Notes: generated by a model from the sequence alone, not told the origin. A stretch of 7,965 bases of DNA from Oceanospirillales bacterium (GCA_003232965.1 QIKG01000068.1:1-7965), one strand, 5' to 3'; numbered from the stretch's first letter, positions 1 through 6,137 are shown. Numbers and translations: made by a program.

Positions 1-9
1 AGTAAGAAT

Positions 10-1191
10 TTATAACCCTCTCTGGATACCTTCTTCTTCATTAAAACTCTTATACGAACGCAGCCGGTAATTCTCTGTAGCCCGGCTTTCATCACCACCA
101 TATACAACAGTGCCGTTCAGCGCACGATTACCTAGTAATTTTTTAAAATAATCAATTCCCTTCAGAAACGATCTGTGCCAGGTCTGGGAAGATTTAATTT
201 CGACCGGCATAAGTTGATTGTCATTTTGAATGATCAAATCAACTTCATTACCGTGGCTGTCACGGTAGAAAAATAAGCGGGGATCTTTGCCCTGGTTGAG
301 TTTTGCTTTCAGTGCTTCCATCACAATCAGGTTTTCAAATAAATGTCCGCGCAGAGGGTCGCGCTGCATTTGCGTTCTGGTATCAATACCCATTAACCAT
401 GCGGCAAGGCCAGTATCAATAAAATACATCTTGGGTGCTTTTATCAAGCGCTTGCCTATATTTTCATAGTATGGCTGCAAGCGGTAGATTATAAATGATG
501 CTTCAAGTACAGCTAGCCAATCATTAATAGTTTTTGCGCTGACACCCACATCATTTGCCAGGGATGCCTGATTAAGCAGCTGACCTACTCTGCCTGCACA
601 TAATCGAATAAACTTTTCGAATTTCGAAGAATCCTTTAAATTGATCAATAACCTCACATCCCGTTCTATATAGGTTTGAAAATAAGCTCGATAAAACTGG
701 CTGGTATTTACTTGATCAGAATGTTTTCCAGGCATAAACCCGTTTAATAAAACTTCATCCAAATCCTGGTTGCTAACATTGTCTGCCTGCTGTAGTTCAT
801 GCATGGTCAGTGGTAACAAGGTCAATAGTGCCGTTCGCCCGGCAAGAGATTGGCTGATGGCCGCGCCCAATTCCAGTTGGTGGCTGCCCGTTAGAATGAA
901 TTGTGCTTTGATATTGTCTTCATCAACAATCGTCTGAATGTAAGAGAGTAACTCAGGTGCGCGTTGCACTTCATCAAGGATAACTTTTTTGCGATTATTC
1001 TTAAGGAACCCACGGGGGTCGTCAGTGGCAAACAAGCGGGTATCGGGATCTTCAAGCGAAACATATTTATACTGGGGAAAGGCCACTCGGCAGAGCGTTG
1101 TTTTCCCGGCTTGCCTCGGACCCACAACGGTAACTATCCGAAATTCTTTTGCTAAGGCTTTAATTTCATGAAAAATTGTTCTTTTATACAT
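10..1191 (-). CDS. AAA_14 / DUF4143 family ATPase
   Basis: Complete 393-aa protein of the AAA_14 plus DUF4143 architecture, common and poorly characterised in bacteria and archaea. Seen in the sequence: Walker A GPRQAGKTT at about residues 24-32, Walker B VILDEVQ at 70-76, and a sensor-like ILTGSHQ at 99-105, giving an N-terminal P-loop domain (about 15-135). A winged-helix-like stretch around 200-235 follows, then the DUF4143 C-terminal region. Near the end, NEVDLII (315-321) and VEIKSS (330-335) resemble the E-D-ExK arrangement of PD-(D/E)XK nuclease-like folds. The family is ATP-binding; its substrate and role are not established. No signal peptide or membrane segment, so probably cytoplasmic. 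It lies downstream of the toxin-antitoxin pair on the same strand with a 147-bp gap and its own candidate promoter, so co-transcription is uncertain. No strong Shine-Dalgarno precedes the ATG; I chose it because the P-loop sits at the usual distance from it. Confidence 0.9.
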   Translation of the reverse strand: MYKRTIFHEIKALAKEFRIVTVVGPRQAGKTTLCRVAFPQYKYVSLEDPDTRLFATDDPRGFLKNNRKKVILDEVQRAPELLSYIQTIVDEDNIKAQFILTGSHQLELGAAISQSLAGRTALLTLLPLTMHELQQADNVSNQDLDEVLLNGFMPGKHSDQVNTSQFYRAYFQTYIERDVRLLINLKDSSKFEKFIRLCAGRVGQLLNQASLANDVGVSAKTINDWLAVLEASFIIYRLQPYYENIGKRLIKAPKMYFIDTGLAAWLMGIDTRTQMQRDPLRGHLFENLIVMEALKAKLNQGKDPRLFFYRDSHGNEVDLIIQNDNQLMPVEIKSSQTWHRSFLKGIDYFKKLLGNRALNGTVVYGGDESRATENYRLRSYKSFNEEEGIQRGL

Positions 1192-1224
1192 AATTTAATT
1201 TGTGTATATGTGTAGATGAACTAC

Positions 1225-1253
1225 ATTATTGCACATAATTGCTAAAGTAACAA
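1225..1253 (-). promoter_or_regulatory. Candidate sigma-70 promoter for the AAA_14/DUF4143 ATPase
   Basis: On the minus strand a TTGTTA box (1253-1248, 4 of 6 to consensus) and an AATAAT box (1230-1225, 5 of 6) are separated by exactly 17 bp. The -10 box ends 33 bp before the ATG at 1191. This is a pattern match in AT-rich DNA only. Confidence 0.4.
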
Positions 1254-1338
1254 TTAACCACCAGCGTGATGTTAGTAGCACATAATATGTCCGGTTTCAG
1301 ACACGAAGAGAAAACAAAATATTACTTAATGCCTCAAC

Positions 1339-1755
1339 TCAACTAATATGCTTTATCTTTAAGCCTGCATTTCTGGCTGCCAAGGTTTGTTTTTTGTCTG
1401 CTGAAACAAATAACTCTGCGTGCCATTCAGTTGCTGCTGCTATGTGAATAGCATCCAGTGTGCGTAGTGCGTTGTTTTCCAGTAGTTGGGTTATCGTACT
1501 TATGCTTTGGTGGGTAATGTTGATAATATCAGCATCTTCTATACTCGTTAAAATAATATTCTTTAGTGCTTTGTAGTCTTTATTGTTAAGTGCCTGCTCG
1601 CGGCACTTTCTATTCAATGCTGATATTGCCTCCGAGAAACAAATAATACTTAAACCAAGCTCAGTAGTTTTCTCAAGCAACCCCTCAACTTTGGCACTGC
1701 CGGATTCCAAAACAAATTTCTTTATGTAGGCGGAGGTATCAAAAAACACCCTCAT
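1339..1755 (-). CDS. PIN-domain (VapC-like) toxin of a type II toxin-antitoxin module
   Basis: A 138-aa single-domain protein. PIN-domain toxins are metal-dependent ribonucleases that cut tRNA, rRNA or mRNA; the target here cannot be read from sequence. The acidic PIN residues are visible: D6 in FFDTSAY, E42 in FSEAIS, D101 in TLDAIHIA and D120 in SADKK, so the active site looks intact. Length fits the family (about 130-140 aa). The ATG follows the antitoxin TGA with no intervening base, indicating translational coupling in one operon with the antitoxin made first. The partner is Phd/YefM-like rather than AbrB-type VapB, a pairing well known for PIN toxins. No clear terminator follows it. Confidence 0.9.
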   Translation of the reverse strand: MRVFFDTSAYIKKFVLESGSAKVEGLLEKTTELGLSIICFSEAISALNRKCREQALNNKDYKALKNIILTSIEDADIINITHQSISTITQLLENNALRTLDAIHIAAATEWHAELFVSADKKQTLAARNAGLKIKHIS

Positions 1756-1986
1756 TCAGGAGTCTTCTCGATCAGCAATGAGGCTAGCCGATAAGGCTTT
1801 ACCTTTTATACTCAGTAAGGGTGATTTCTTTTTCCATGAAGGGGTTTTATCGGAACCCCCTCGATAAGGCAAGATTTCTGCAATTGGCTTGCCATGTCTG
1901 ATAATTACTAATGATTCGCCCTTCTCTATAGACGAGAACAAGGCCGATGCATCTTTTCTGAATTCTGTGAACGAGATATTCCGCAT
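1756..1986 (-). CDS. Phd/YefM-family antitoxin
   Basis: A 76-aa protein that should neutralise the adjacent PIN toxin and repress the operon. The N-terminal half (about 1-45) has the Phd/YefM pattern: an initial strand and helix (SFTEFRKDASALF), then a glycine turn and the strand pair LVIIRHGKPIAEILPY. This part normally dimerises and binds DNA. The C-terminal half (46-76) is basic then polar and fits a flexible toxin-binding tail. The stop is immediately followed by the toxin ATG. There is no good Shine-Dalgarno before the ATG, but a symmetric repeat 12-47 bp upstream is an excellent candidate for its own operator. Confidence 0.88.
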   Translation of the reverse strand: MRNISFTEFRKDASALFSSIEKGESLVIIRHGKPIAEILPYRGGSDKTPSWKKKSPLLSIKGKALSASLIADREDS

Positions 1987-1997
1987 TAGTTTTAACC

Positions 1998-2033
1998 AAT
2001 AATGTACATGAATGTACAGTAGTGTACATTATT
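1998..2033. promoter_or_regulatory. Palindromic operator with three phased TGTACA boxes upstream of the antitoxin gene
   Basis: TGTACA occurs at 2003-2008, 2013-2018 and 2023-2028, each copy starting exactly 10 bp after the last. The outer boxes extend to perfect 11-bp inverted arms, AATAATGTACA at 1998-2008 and TGTACATTATT at 2023-2033, so the whole 36 bp is symmetric about the centre of the middle box. It lies just upstream of the antitoxin ATG at 1986, where conditional autoregulation of a toxin-antitoxin operon would act. A weak TTGGAC / TACACT pair on the minus strand just upstream would place the element over the -10 region; that promoter is tentative. Binding by the antitoxin is inferred. 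Confidence 0.75.
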
Positions 2034-2039
2034 CGCAGA

Positions 2040-2345
2040 TGCTCGTCCAATGAACTCCTGATTCCACAGCAAAACGAAGAATAACTGCCGAACCTCGGTA
2101 ATTGCTCGGTCTCCGTTCCAGGGTCGATTCTACCGATTCCATACTTGGAGTCGTCCTGCATTGCCCTACTACCGTCCATCAGTGGACATATGCGGGTTTT
2201 CATTGCACTGTCGAGCCCATGGATGGGGAGGTAGTGCGTAGCAGGAGCTTGAGCCGAGAAACCAATAAGATGTGCATGGATGCACAAGAGCTGCCACGCA
2301 CATCATATCGCGTACCTATCTGCGGATCAGGGTGATAGAGCTACT
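2040..2345. other. Gene-free, GC-richer island with several short hairpins (unidentified)
   Basis: About 300 bp between the toxin-antitoxin operator and the META pseudogene. By hand count it is about 52% GC, against roughly 32-35% in the 60-bp blocks on either side. Both strands are open for about 75 codons or more, but neither translation resembles a protein family I know, and one runs out of frame across the antitoxin gene, so I call no gene. Perfect inverted repeats include GTCCA/TGGAC (near 2174-2187), CCCAT-GG-ATGGG (2216-2227) and TGTGCAT-GG-ATGCACA (2271-2286). The last two share a CATGGATG core. CTCGGT is directly repeated at 2094-2099 and 2105-2110. Possibilities are a dispersed non-coding repeat, a mobile-element remnant or a structured RNA; I cannot choose among them. 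Confidence 0.4.
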
Positions 2346-2347
2346 CT

Positions 2348-3206
2348 TTACTTAGTTTTGTCGAAACTAACCAACACCTTGCCTTCACTGTTCAACAATT
2401 CTAGCTGACCAGCAGTGATTCTAAAGCTGGCAGTATCGGCCATAACTCTACCCATGGCATCTTCGATTGCCATAAGATCCGGAGGGCAGGCCATCAGCGT
2501 GCCAATCGACAGGCCGAATTTCAGCTTGTTTCCGGTCTAACTCATAGCTGGTGTTTAGCTGGTTACAGCCGGTCTTGCCATTAACACGGCCATCTTTTTT
2601 GAAATCCAGATAGGCAACTTCTGCGAGCTTAATATCATCTGCTATTCTCAAGCCTGTAAGCGTATTTAAATTCCACTTGTTTTCCAGCGTAACAGCACTC
2701 AGGGGTGCAAAGCGCAGCACCGGCAGGTCATCAACCATCAAGTGCAAAGTGTCATAACTGATTTCATAAGCGTTAACCTCAGCCAATGATTTATTCATTG
2801 CCGCTTCCACTTCGCCTTGCTCGCCTTGGCAGGTTTTTTTGGTGGTCATCATTGGGCCAATTGAAAGCTTGCCTTGTTGCACTTGGTAACTGCTATTAAA
2901 GCGATTGCAGCCCAGCGAGCCACTGAGTTTGCCATCATCTGAAAACTGTAATTGAACCTGGTTTAGTGCTGTATTGGTCGACATATCTTTCCACACAACC
3001 TCAATCAAACGCCAGTCTGTATTGGTATAAGTTGGCGGCTCGGTTTCTGCAGGTGTGTTTAGTGACCCACCATTGGTCGCATTGAGATGGACTAATTCGC
3101 CCGGTATTTCCAGATTATTTTTATTCTGGACTGTGTGGGCTTGAAGGCTGAAACTTAAGGCGAGGGTGATGATTAAAGCGGGTATGAGTCGTGTAAATAT
3201 TTTCAT
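2348..3206 (-). pseudogene. Secreted two-META-domain protein (HslJ-like), frameshifted
   Basis: META domains occur in HslJ-type envelope and heat-shock-associated proteins; their biochemical role is poorly defined. I start at the ATG at 3206, not the one at 3218, because GGAG lies 6 bp before it and the peptide then opens as a signal sequence (MKIFTRLIPALIITLALSFS, cleavage near QAHT). The first META domain is complete (SGSLGCNRFNSSY, then MMTTKKTC). The second begins with NGKTGCNQLNTSYELD and should continue with an MACPP-type motif. The uninterrupted frame instead runs into unrelated residues and stops at about 2448. Dropping one C at the CC corresponding to 2534-2535 restores ELDGNKLKFG, then IGTLMACPP, and a natural C-terminus ending FDKTK with a TAA at 2350-2348. 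So there is one single-base insertion, either a mutation or a sequencing error. The product would be periplasmic or a surface protein. Confidence 0.8.
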
Positions 3207-3363
3207 TTTGTACTCCATCTGATTCTTAGTTTATGCACATTAGTCTACTACATCTAATAGTTCTGACCAGAATAGTAAATATTGATGGGTTGAATTTATT
3301 CTCGATCAATAAATAGGCTACTATTATTTCTTAATTTAAGTTTATGATGGAGGGTTAGAGGTC

Positions 3364-3915
3364 ATGAAAAATATAAAATTCAAATCGCTGTTTGTAGTGC
3401 TTGCAGGTGTTGCTATGCTGTCCATTCAGCGGAAATATACTGGCGGTAGTTTCTGTCGCCGGTATGAAGGCCTGTAAACTAGCGGTACTAGAAAAGTCCA
3501 AGTTTCACGATTTACCAATGGCAGTGGTTTCAGTTTATCCGGGTAATAAGAAAAACAAAGCACATTTCACAGTACGCTGGGATGGGCTGCGCGGAGAAGG
3601 CAACTGTAAAGTTGATGGCAGCTATGTTGAGAAAGTGAAAATAAATCAGTTCCATGATGGGCATAGCGGTAATAATCCACCTAAGTGGGAAAGTCAAGAT
3701 CAACTTGATGGCTTTTACTGGGATCGTCAAATCGGTATGTGGCGGGATCCTACCGGTCGTAAATGCCACACTTGTACCCCTGAAAATGGTTTTCCAAACA
3801 AGTCGCGCTCTAGCTATAATTCCTACACTTCTAAAAAAATAAATTTGAGCGCGAAATGCAACGCGAAATACGCAATAGCCTATCCGATGAGGATATCCGC
3901 GAACTAAACAACTGA
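3364..3915 (+). pseudogene. Small secreted Cys-containing protein of unknown family, with two compensating frameshifts
   Basis: I do not recognise the family. The ATG at 3364 begins a convincing signal peptide (MKNIKFKSLFVVLAGVAMLS). That frame stops early, but after skipping one base near 3421-3430 it continues as FSGNILAVVSVAGMKACK in the long middle frame, which stays open to about 3830. In the seven-A run near 3833-3839, one extra A would return reading to the original frame and give a charged, helical C-terminus (FEREMQREIRNS...LNN) ending with TGA at 3913-3915. The two shifts therefore cancel, and the ancestral product would be about 183 aa. Visible in the middle part are paired cysteines (MKACK, GNCKVDG), FTVRWDG, FYWDRQIGMWRDPTGRK and a CHTC motif. 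A GGAGG lies 11 bp before the ATG, and a strong terminator follows at 3962. Localisation is probably periplasmic or extracellular. Confidence 0.6.
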
Positions 3916-3961
3916 GCTGAAGATAATCGGTAAAGTGATTATTGGCATGTTCTAAGTAATT

Positions 3962-3992
3962 AGCAGCGGCCTTCGGGTCGCTGCTTTTTTTT
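3962..3992 (+). terminator. Rho-independent terminator with a TTCG tetraloop
   Basis: A 10-bp stem (AGCAGCGGCC at 3962-3971 with GGTCGCTGCT at 3976-3985, one G-U pair) is closed by TTCG and followed by seven more T (3986-3992). It ends the transcript of the small secreted protein gene, 46 bp beyond its reconstructed stop. Confidence 0.9.
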
Positions 3993-4618
3993 AGGTGAAT
4001 TTTTCTTAGTCCCTGGAATTCTTGCAGCCCTTGGGCTGATTCAAGGGGCTGCGCCTGAGGACAGCGGTATCACTAGGGCAGCTGAAGTCTAGGGCCAATG
4101 GCCGGTTCAACTAATCTTTTCTGTTTTCTTCATCGGTATTATCAGTTCGCTTGGTTGGTGGCGAAAAATTGGTTTTGTTATTGGGCTTTCTAATAAGGTG
4201 CCTTGGGGTAGGGTTTACTAAAGAGGTAATGTATCGGGGGATCTTGTTTTTTGGTGTAAATTCAAAGCATTCAGAATTGGTTACGGTTTTGGTAACTAGT
4301 GTTGTTTTCGGGTTGTTCCATTATGTAAACTTGTTCACTGGTGCTGGCTTTGAAGATACCACTTATCAGGTAACCCACGCTTTTGCGGCTGGCTTTATGT
4401 ATGCAACCTTACGCTTACGCATTGGCTCTATTTGGGCGGTAATGTTTTTCCACGGCTTGTGGGACTTCGTTATCTTCCTGACTCAAAGCATTGGCGAACA
4501 AGAATTTGTTGAACCTGCTACCAATGTGGACCCGGTTACGGCGTTGATAGTAATGGTCCCGGCAATGCTATATGGTATCTTTGTTTATTGGCGTTGGTGC
4601 GTTTGGAACAAAAGTTAG
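3991..4618 (+). pseudogene. Degenerate CPBP-family (CAAX/Rce1-like) intramembrane protease
   Basis: CPBP proteins are multi-pass membrane glutamate proteases with motifs EExxxR, FxxxH and HxxxN/D. The C-terminal half is open at about 4200-4618: KEVMYRG, FGLFH and FFHGLWDF are clear, with hydrophobic segments between. The first motif reads KE instead of EE (AAA at 4220-4222, one G-to-A change from GAA); in Rce1-type enzymes the first glutamate is catalytic. Upstream, another frame (3991-4140) gives FLVPGILAALGLIQGA, a TAG at 4090-4092, then FSVFFIGIISSLGWWRKIGF, which resembles the N-terminal membrane part of this family. That frame is offset by one base from the C-terminal part, and only about 20 codons separate GWWRKIGF from the first motif, far fewer than usual, so an internal deletion is likely. 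No start codon or ribosome site is evident before 3991. A TTG start at 4151 is formally possible but would read the region before 4200 in the wrong frame. Confidence 0.75.
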
Positions 4619-4736
4619 ACCTGAAAGAGAAAGCACAGATATAGGTGGCGGTGAGTAGGGCGTGACCAGCCCCATACTGGTATTATACTGCATTGACCGG
4701 ATAGCTAGCTTCAAACGGCAAAGTATAAAATTAACG

Positions 4737-4760
4737 AAACAGCAATCTGTTTGATTTTTT
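4737..4760. terminator. Short hairpin with flanking A/T tracts, possible bidirectional terminator
   Basis: AAACAG (4737-4742) and CTGTTT (4747-4752) form a 6-bp AT-rich stem with a CAAT loop, followed on the plus strand by GA and six T (4755-4760). It sits between two convergent genes, the CPBP remnant and the DUF481 gene, and partly overlaps the latter's stop codon. The stem is weak, so efficiency is doubtful. Confidence 0.35.
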
Positions 4761-5766
4761 AGAACTTGGCACCTATACCAATAGATAGTGTAGTGTCATC
4801 TGCTGATGTGCCTACAGCCGGTTCAGTTTCATAGTCATAACGTAAGGATATTTTTGCATAAATATCCTTAACCACATTAAATTTAAAACCAGTATTGGTT
4901 TTGAAAATGGTATTGTTGTTGCCGAAGAACTGATACGCCAGATTCTGGTTGTGGAAGAATTTAATGCCGCCTCCTACAATATCCTGATTGTAAATAAGGT
5001 TCCAGGTGCCCACAGCACCACTATCGGATATTCGTGCTATTTTTTCAGCAGAAAACCCAATCCCAACATTAATACTAAGTAAGCGCCCGTTAGAGTTATA
5101 TATATCTCTGCCAAAAAGTGCTGTGACTATATGTCGATAATCCAACTCTCGAAAAGGGTCGCGCTCATAGCTAGCGGCGAGGCCGGTATACCAAGGGTCT
5201 TCAAATATCCAGTTGTATTGGTAATTGAGCAGGTCTTGTTCCTTGGATCTAGAGCCGTCGGTTTGCTCGCGCCGGAAAGTTAATTCTGCCAAATGCCGGT
5301 GGATTCCTACTTTCACGCGAGTACCGGCAGACAGCAGTATGTTCTGGCTATCAGTATTACCACGATTAATAGTCAAGCCGAGATCAATATGTGTGTCCCG
5401 TTGGTAATAAGCTTCTGCTTCAGTTACTACGGCTAGTTGACTAATTTTGATCATCCGTATTTCACCATCAACTAAGGCCACTTGTTCACCATTCTGGCTG
5501 CCGGAGAATTTAGCTACAAACTTATTACCATCGGCCATCTCAATTTCGAACGCTGTATCTGCGTGAATTGAGAGAACTTCATTGGCGTCAACTGAAAACT
5601 CTTCCGTATAAGCAGGTTTAATGAAAATTTTATCAGCATTTACTTCACCCAAAATACCGCTAATTATGTCTCCATTTTTCATGGTGAGTTTATCTGCGAA
5701 AAGAGTAGTTGGTAGCGCGCTTAAAAAAAGAAAGCAGAGAAAATGTTTATAGATTTTTGTAGTCAT
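4759..5766 (-). CDS. DUF481 family outer-membrane beta-barrel protein
   Basis: A 335-aa protein from the ATG at 5766. This start gives a classic signal peptide (MTTKIYKHFLCFLFLSALPT, cleavage near LFA-DK), and a perfect TATAAT box lies 38 bp upstream; starting at 5847 would add 27 residues unlike a secretion signal. The N-terminal mature part (about 25-115) is a beta-rich SHi/Lsm-like region (LTMKNGDIISGIL, VDANEVLSIHAD, ISQLAVV) often found ahead of DUF481 barrels. From about 125 to the end are alternating amphipathic strands (IDLGLTINRGNTDSQNILLSAGT, HLAELTFRREQTDGS, WYTGLAASYERDPFRELDYR) ending in IGIGAKF, whose C-terminal phenylalanine fits BAM-dependent outer-membrane insertion. Family members are annotated as salt-induced outer-membrane proteins (YdiY type); their true role is unknown. 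No frameshift, unlike the genes to its left. Confidence 0.88.
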   Translation of the reverse strand: MTTKIYKHFLCFLFLSALPTTLFADKLTMKNGDIISGILGEVNADKIFIKPAYTEEFSVDANEVLSIHADTAFEIEMADGNKFVAKFSGSQNGEQVALVDGEIRMIKISQLAVVTEAEAYYQRDTHIDLGLTINRGNTDSQNILLSAGTRVKVGIHRHLAELTFRREQTDGSRSKEQDLLNYQYNWIFEDPWYTGLAASYERDPFRELDYRHIVTALFGRDIYNSNGRLLSINVGIGFSAEKIARISDSGAVGTWNLIYNQDIVGGGIKFFHNQNLAYQFFGNNNTIFKTNTGFKFNVVKDIYAKISLRYDYETEPAVGTSADDTTLSIGIGAKF

Positions 5767-5803
5767 AGGGTTATATTTTGGTGGTTTTAAGTATGGTAGG
5801 TGT

Positions 5804-5809
5804 ATTATA
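5804..5809 (-). promoter_or_regulatory. Perfect -10 box for the DUF481 gene
   Basis: The minus strand reads TATAAT here, predicting a transcript start near 5797 and a 5' leader of about 30 nt before the ATG at 5766. No convincing -35 hexamer lies 16-18 bp upstream, so an activator may be needed, or the match may be chance. Confidence 0.4.
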
Positions 5810-5851
5810 TGCCTTATTAGTGAAGCCGTTCGCATAGAGCTAGGCATGCTT

Positions 5852-5883
5852 CAGGTGCTCCAGCAACCTGTACCTTGCTGGAG
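5852..5883. repeat. Two overlapping inverted repeats beside the microsatellite
   Basis: CTCCAGCAA (5858-5866) and TTGCTGGAG (5875-5883) are perfect 9-bp arms around an 8-nt loop. An alternative smaller pair, CAGGT (5852-5856) and ACCTG (5866-5870), overlaps the first and cannot form together with it. The site is about 90 bp upstream of the DUF481 start, beyond its predicted promoter. No poly-T tract follows, so it is not a simple terminator. Confidence 0.6.
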
Positions 5884-5893
5884 TTCTGTCAAG

Positions 5894-5936
5894 ACCACAC
5901 CACACCACACCACACCACACCACACCACACCACACC
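5894..5936. repeat. Pentanucleotide microsatellite (ACCAC)8.6
   Basis: 43 bp of perfect ACCAC units (GTGGT on the other strand) with no interruption. It lies in the shared upstream region of the DUF481 gene (minus, 128 bp from its start) and the alpha/beta hydrolase (plus, about 300 bp from its start). Short perfect tandem repeats change copy number by strand slippage, so spacing in this region is expected to vary between isolates. The strand bias of A and C is complete, with no G or T in the plus strand. Confidence 0.95.
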
Positions 5937-5956
5937 CATAGTGAATACAACCCTAA

Positions 5957-5997
5957 TAGCCGCTAATTTAGGTTTATCTGTAAGCGGCTACAGATAA
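5957..5997. repeat. Mutually exclusive pair of inverted repeats (alternative hairpins)
   Basis: Hairpin A pairs TAGCCGCT (5957-5964) with AGCGGCTA (5983-5990). Hairpin B pairs TTATCTGTA (5974-5982) with TACAGATAA (5989-5997) around AGCGGC. The loop of B plus two bases is the 3' arm of A, so only one can form at a time. Both sets of arms are perfect (8 and 9 bp). This resembles the antiterminator/terminator logic of attenuators, but no T tract or leader peptide is evident. It lies 240 bp before the hydrolase start. Confidence 0.7.
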
Positions 5998-6080
5998 TGT
6001 GTATGACCTAAGCGAACACCGTTCTTACAATTTCTATTTAAAGTGCTCGGTATACGCGCAAATTTAACAAGTGATCAACA

Positions 6081-6137
6081 TTTCATCGAGATTTATATCA
6101 ATTTCTTGATATTTATGAAATACTTTGTATCAAGTAT
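6081..6137 (+). promoter_or_regulatory. AT-rich nested inverted repeats with a possible promoter for the alpha/beta hydrolase
   Basis: TTTCAT (6081-6086) pairs with ATGAAA (6115-6120), enclosing ATATCAA (6095-6101) and TTGATAT (6106-6112). Immediately after, ATACTT (6120-6125) pairs with AAGTAT (6132-6137). A TTGATA box at 6106-6111 and a TATCAA box at 6128-6133 are 16 bp apart, a plausible sigma-70 promoter, with the repeats overlapping both boxes as a repressor site might. It would give a leader of about 100 nt. The remainder of the 5767-6238 gap shows no gene. Confidence 0.35.

Noticed and set aside
1847..2287. Open frame of 146 codons on the minus strand covering the GC island and part of the antitoxin
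   Set aside because: It overlaps the convincing antitoxin gene out of frame, crosses the operator, and its translation shows no family pattern.
2102..2335. Open frame of 77 codons on the plus strand in the GC island
   Set aside because: No ribosome site and no recognisable domain; the opposite strand is equally open, which suggests composition rather than coding.
2040..2345. Integron attC site next to a toxin-antitoxin cassette
   Set aside because: I could not find paired RYYYAAC / GTTRRRY core sites with the expected long imperfect palindrome, and no integrase is present.
3401..3907. Secreted protein gene starting at TTG 3401 and ending at 3907
   Set aside because: The TTG has no ribosome site and cuts off a clear signal peptide at 3364; the last 20 or so residues look out of frame compared with the charged helix in the original frame.
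5767..5847. Longer DUF481 start at 5847
   Set aside because: The extra 27 residues are not signal-like and would precede the perfect TATAAT box at 5804-5809.
5894..5936. CRISPR-like array
   Set aside because: It is a simple 5-bp tandem repeat with no spacers and no cas genes nearby.
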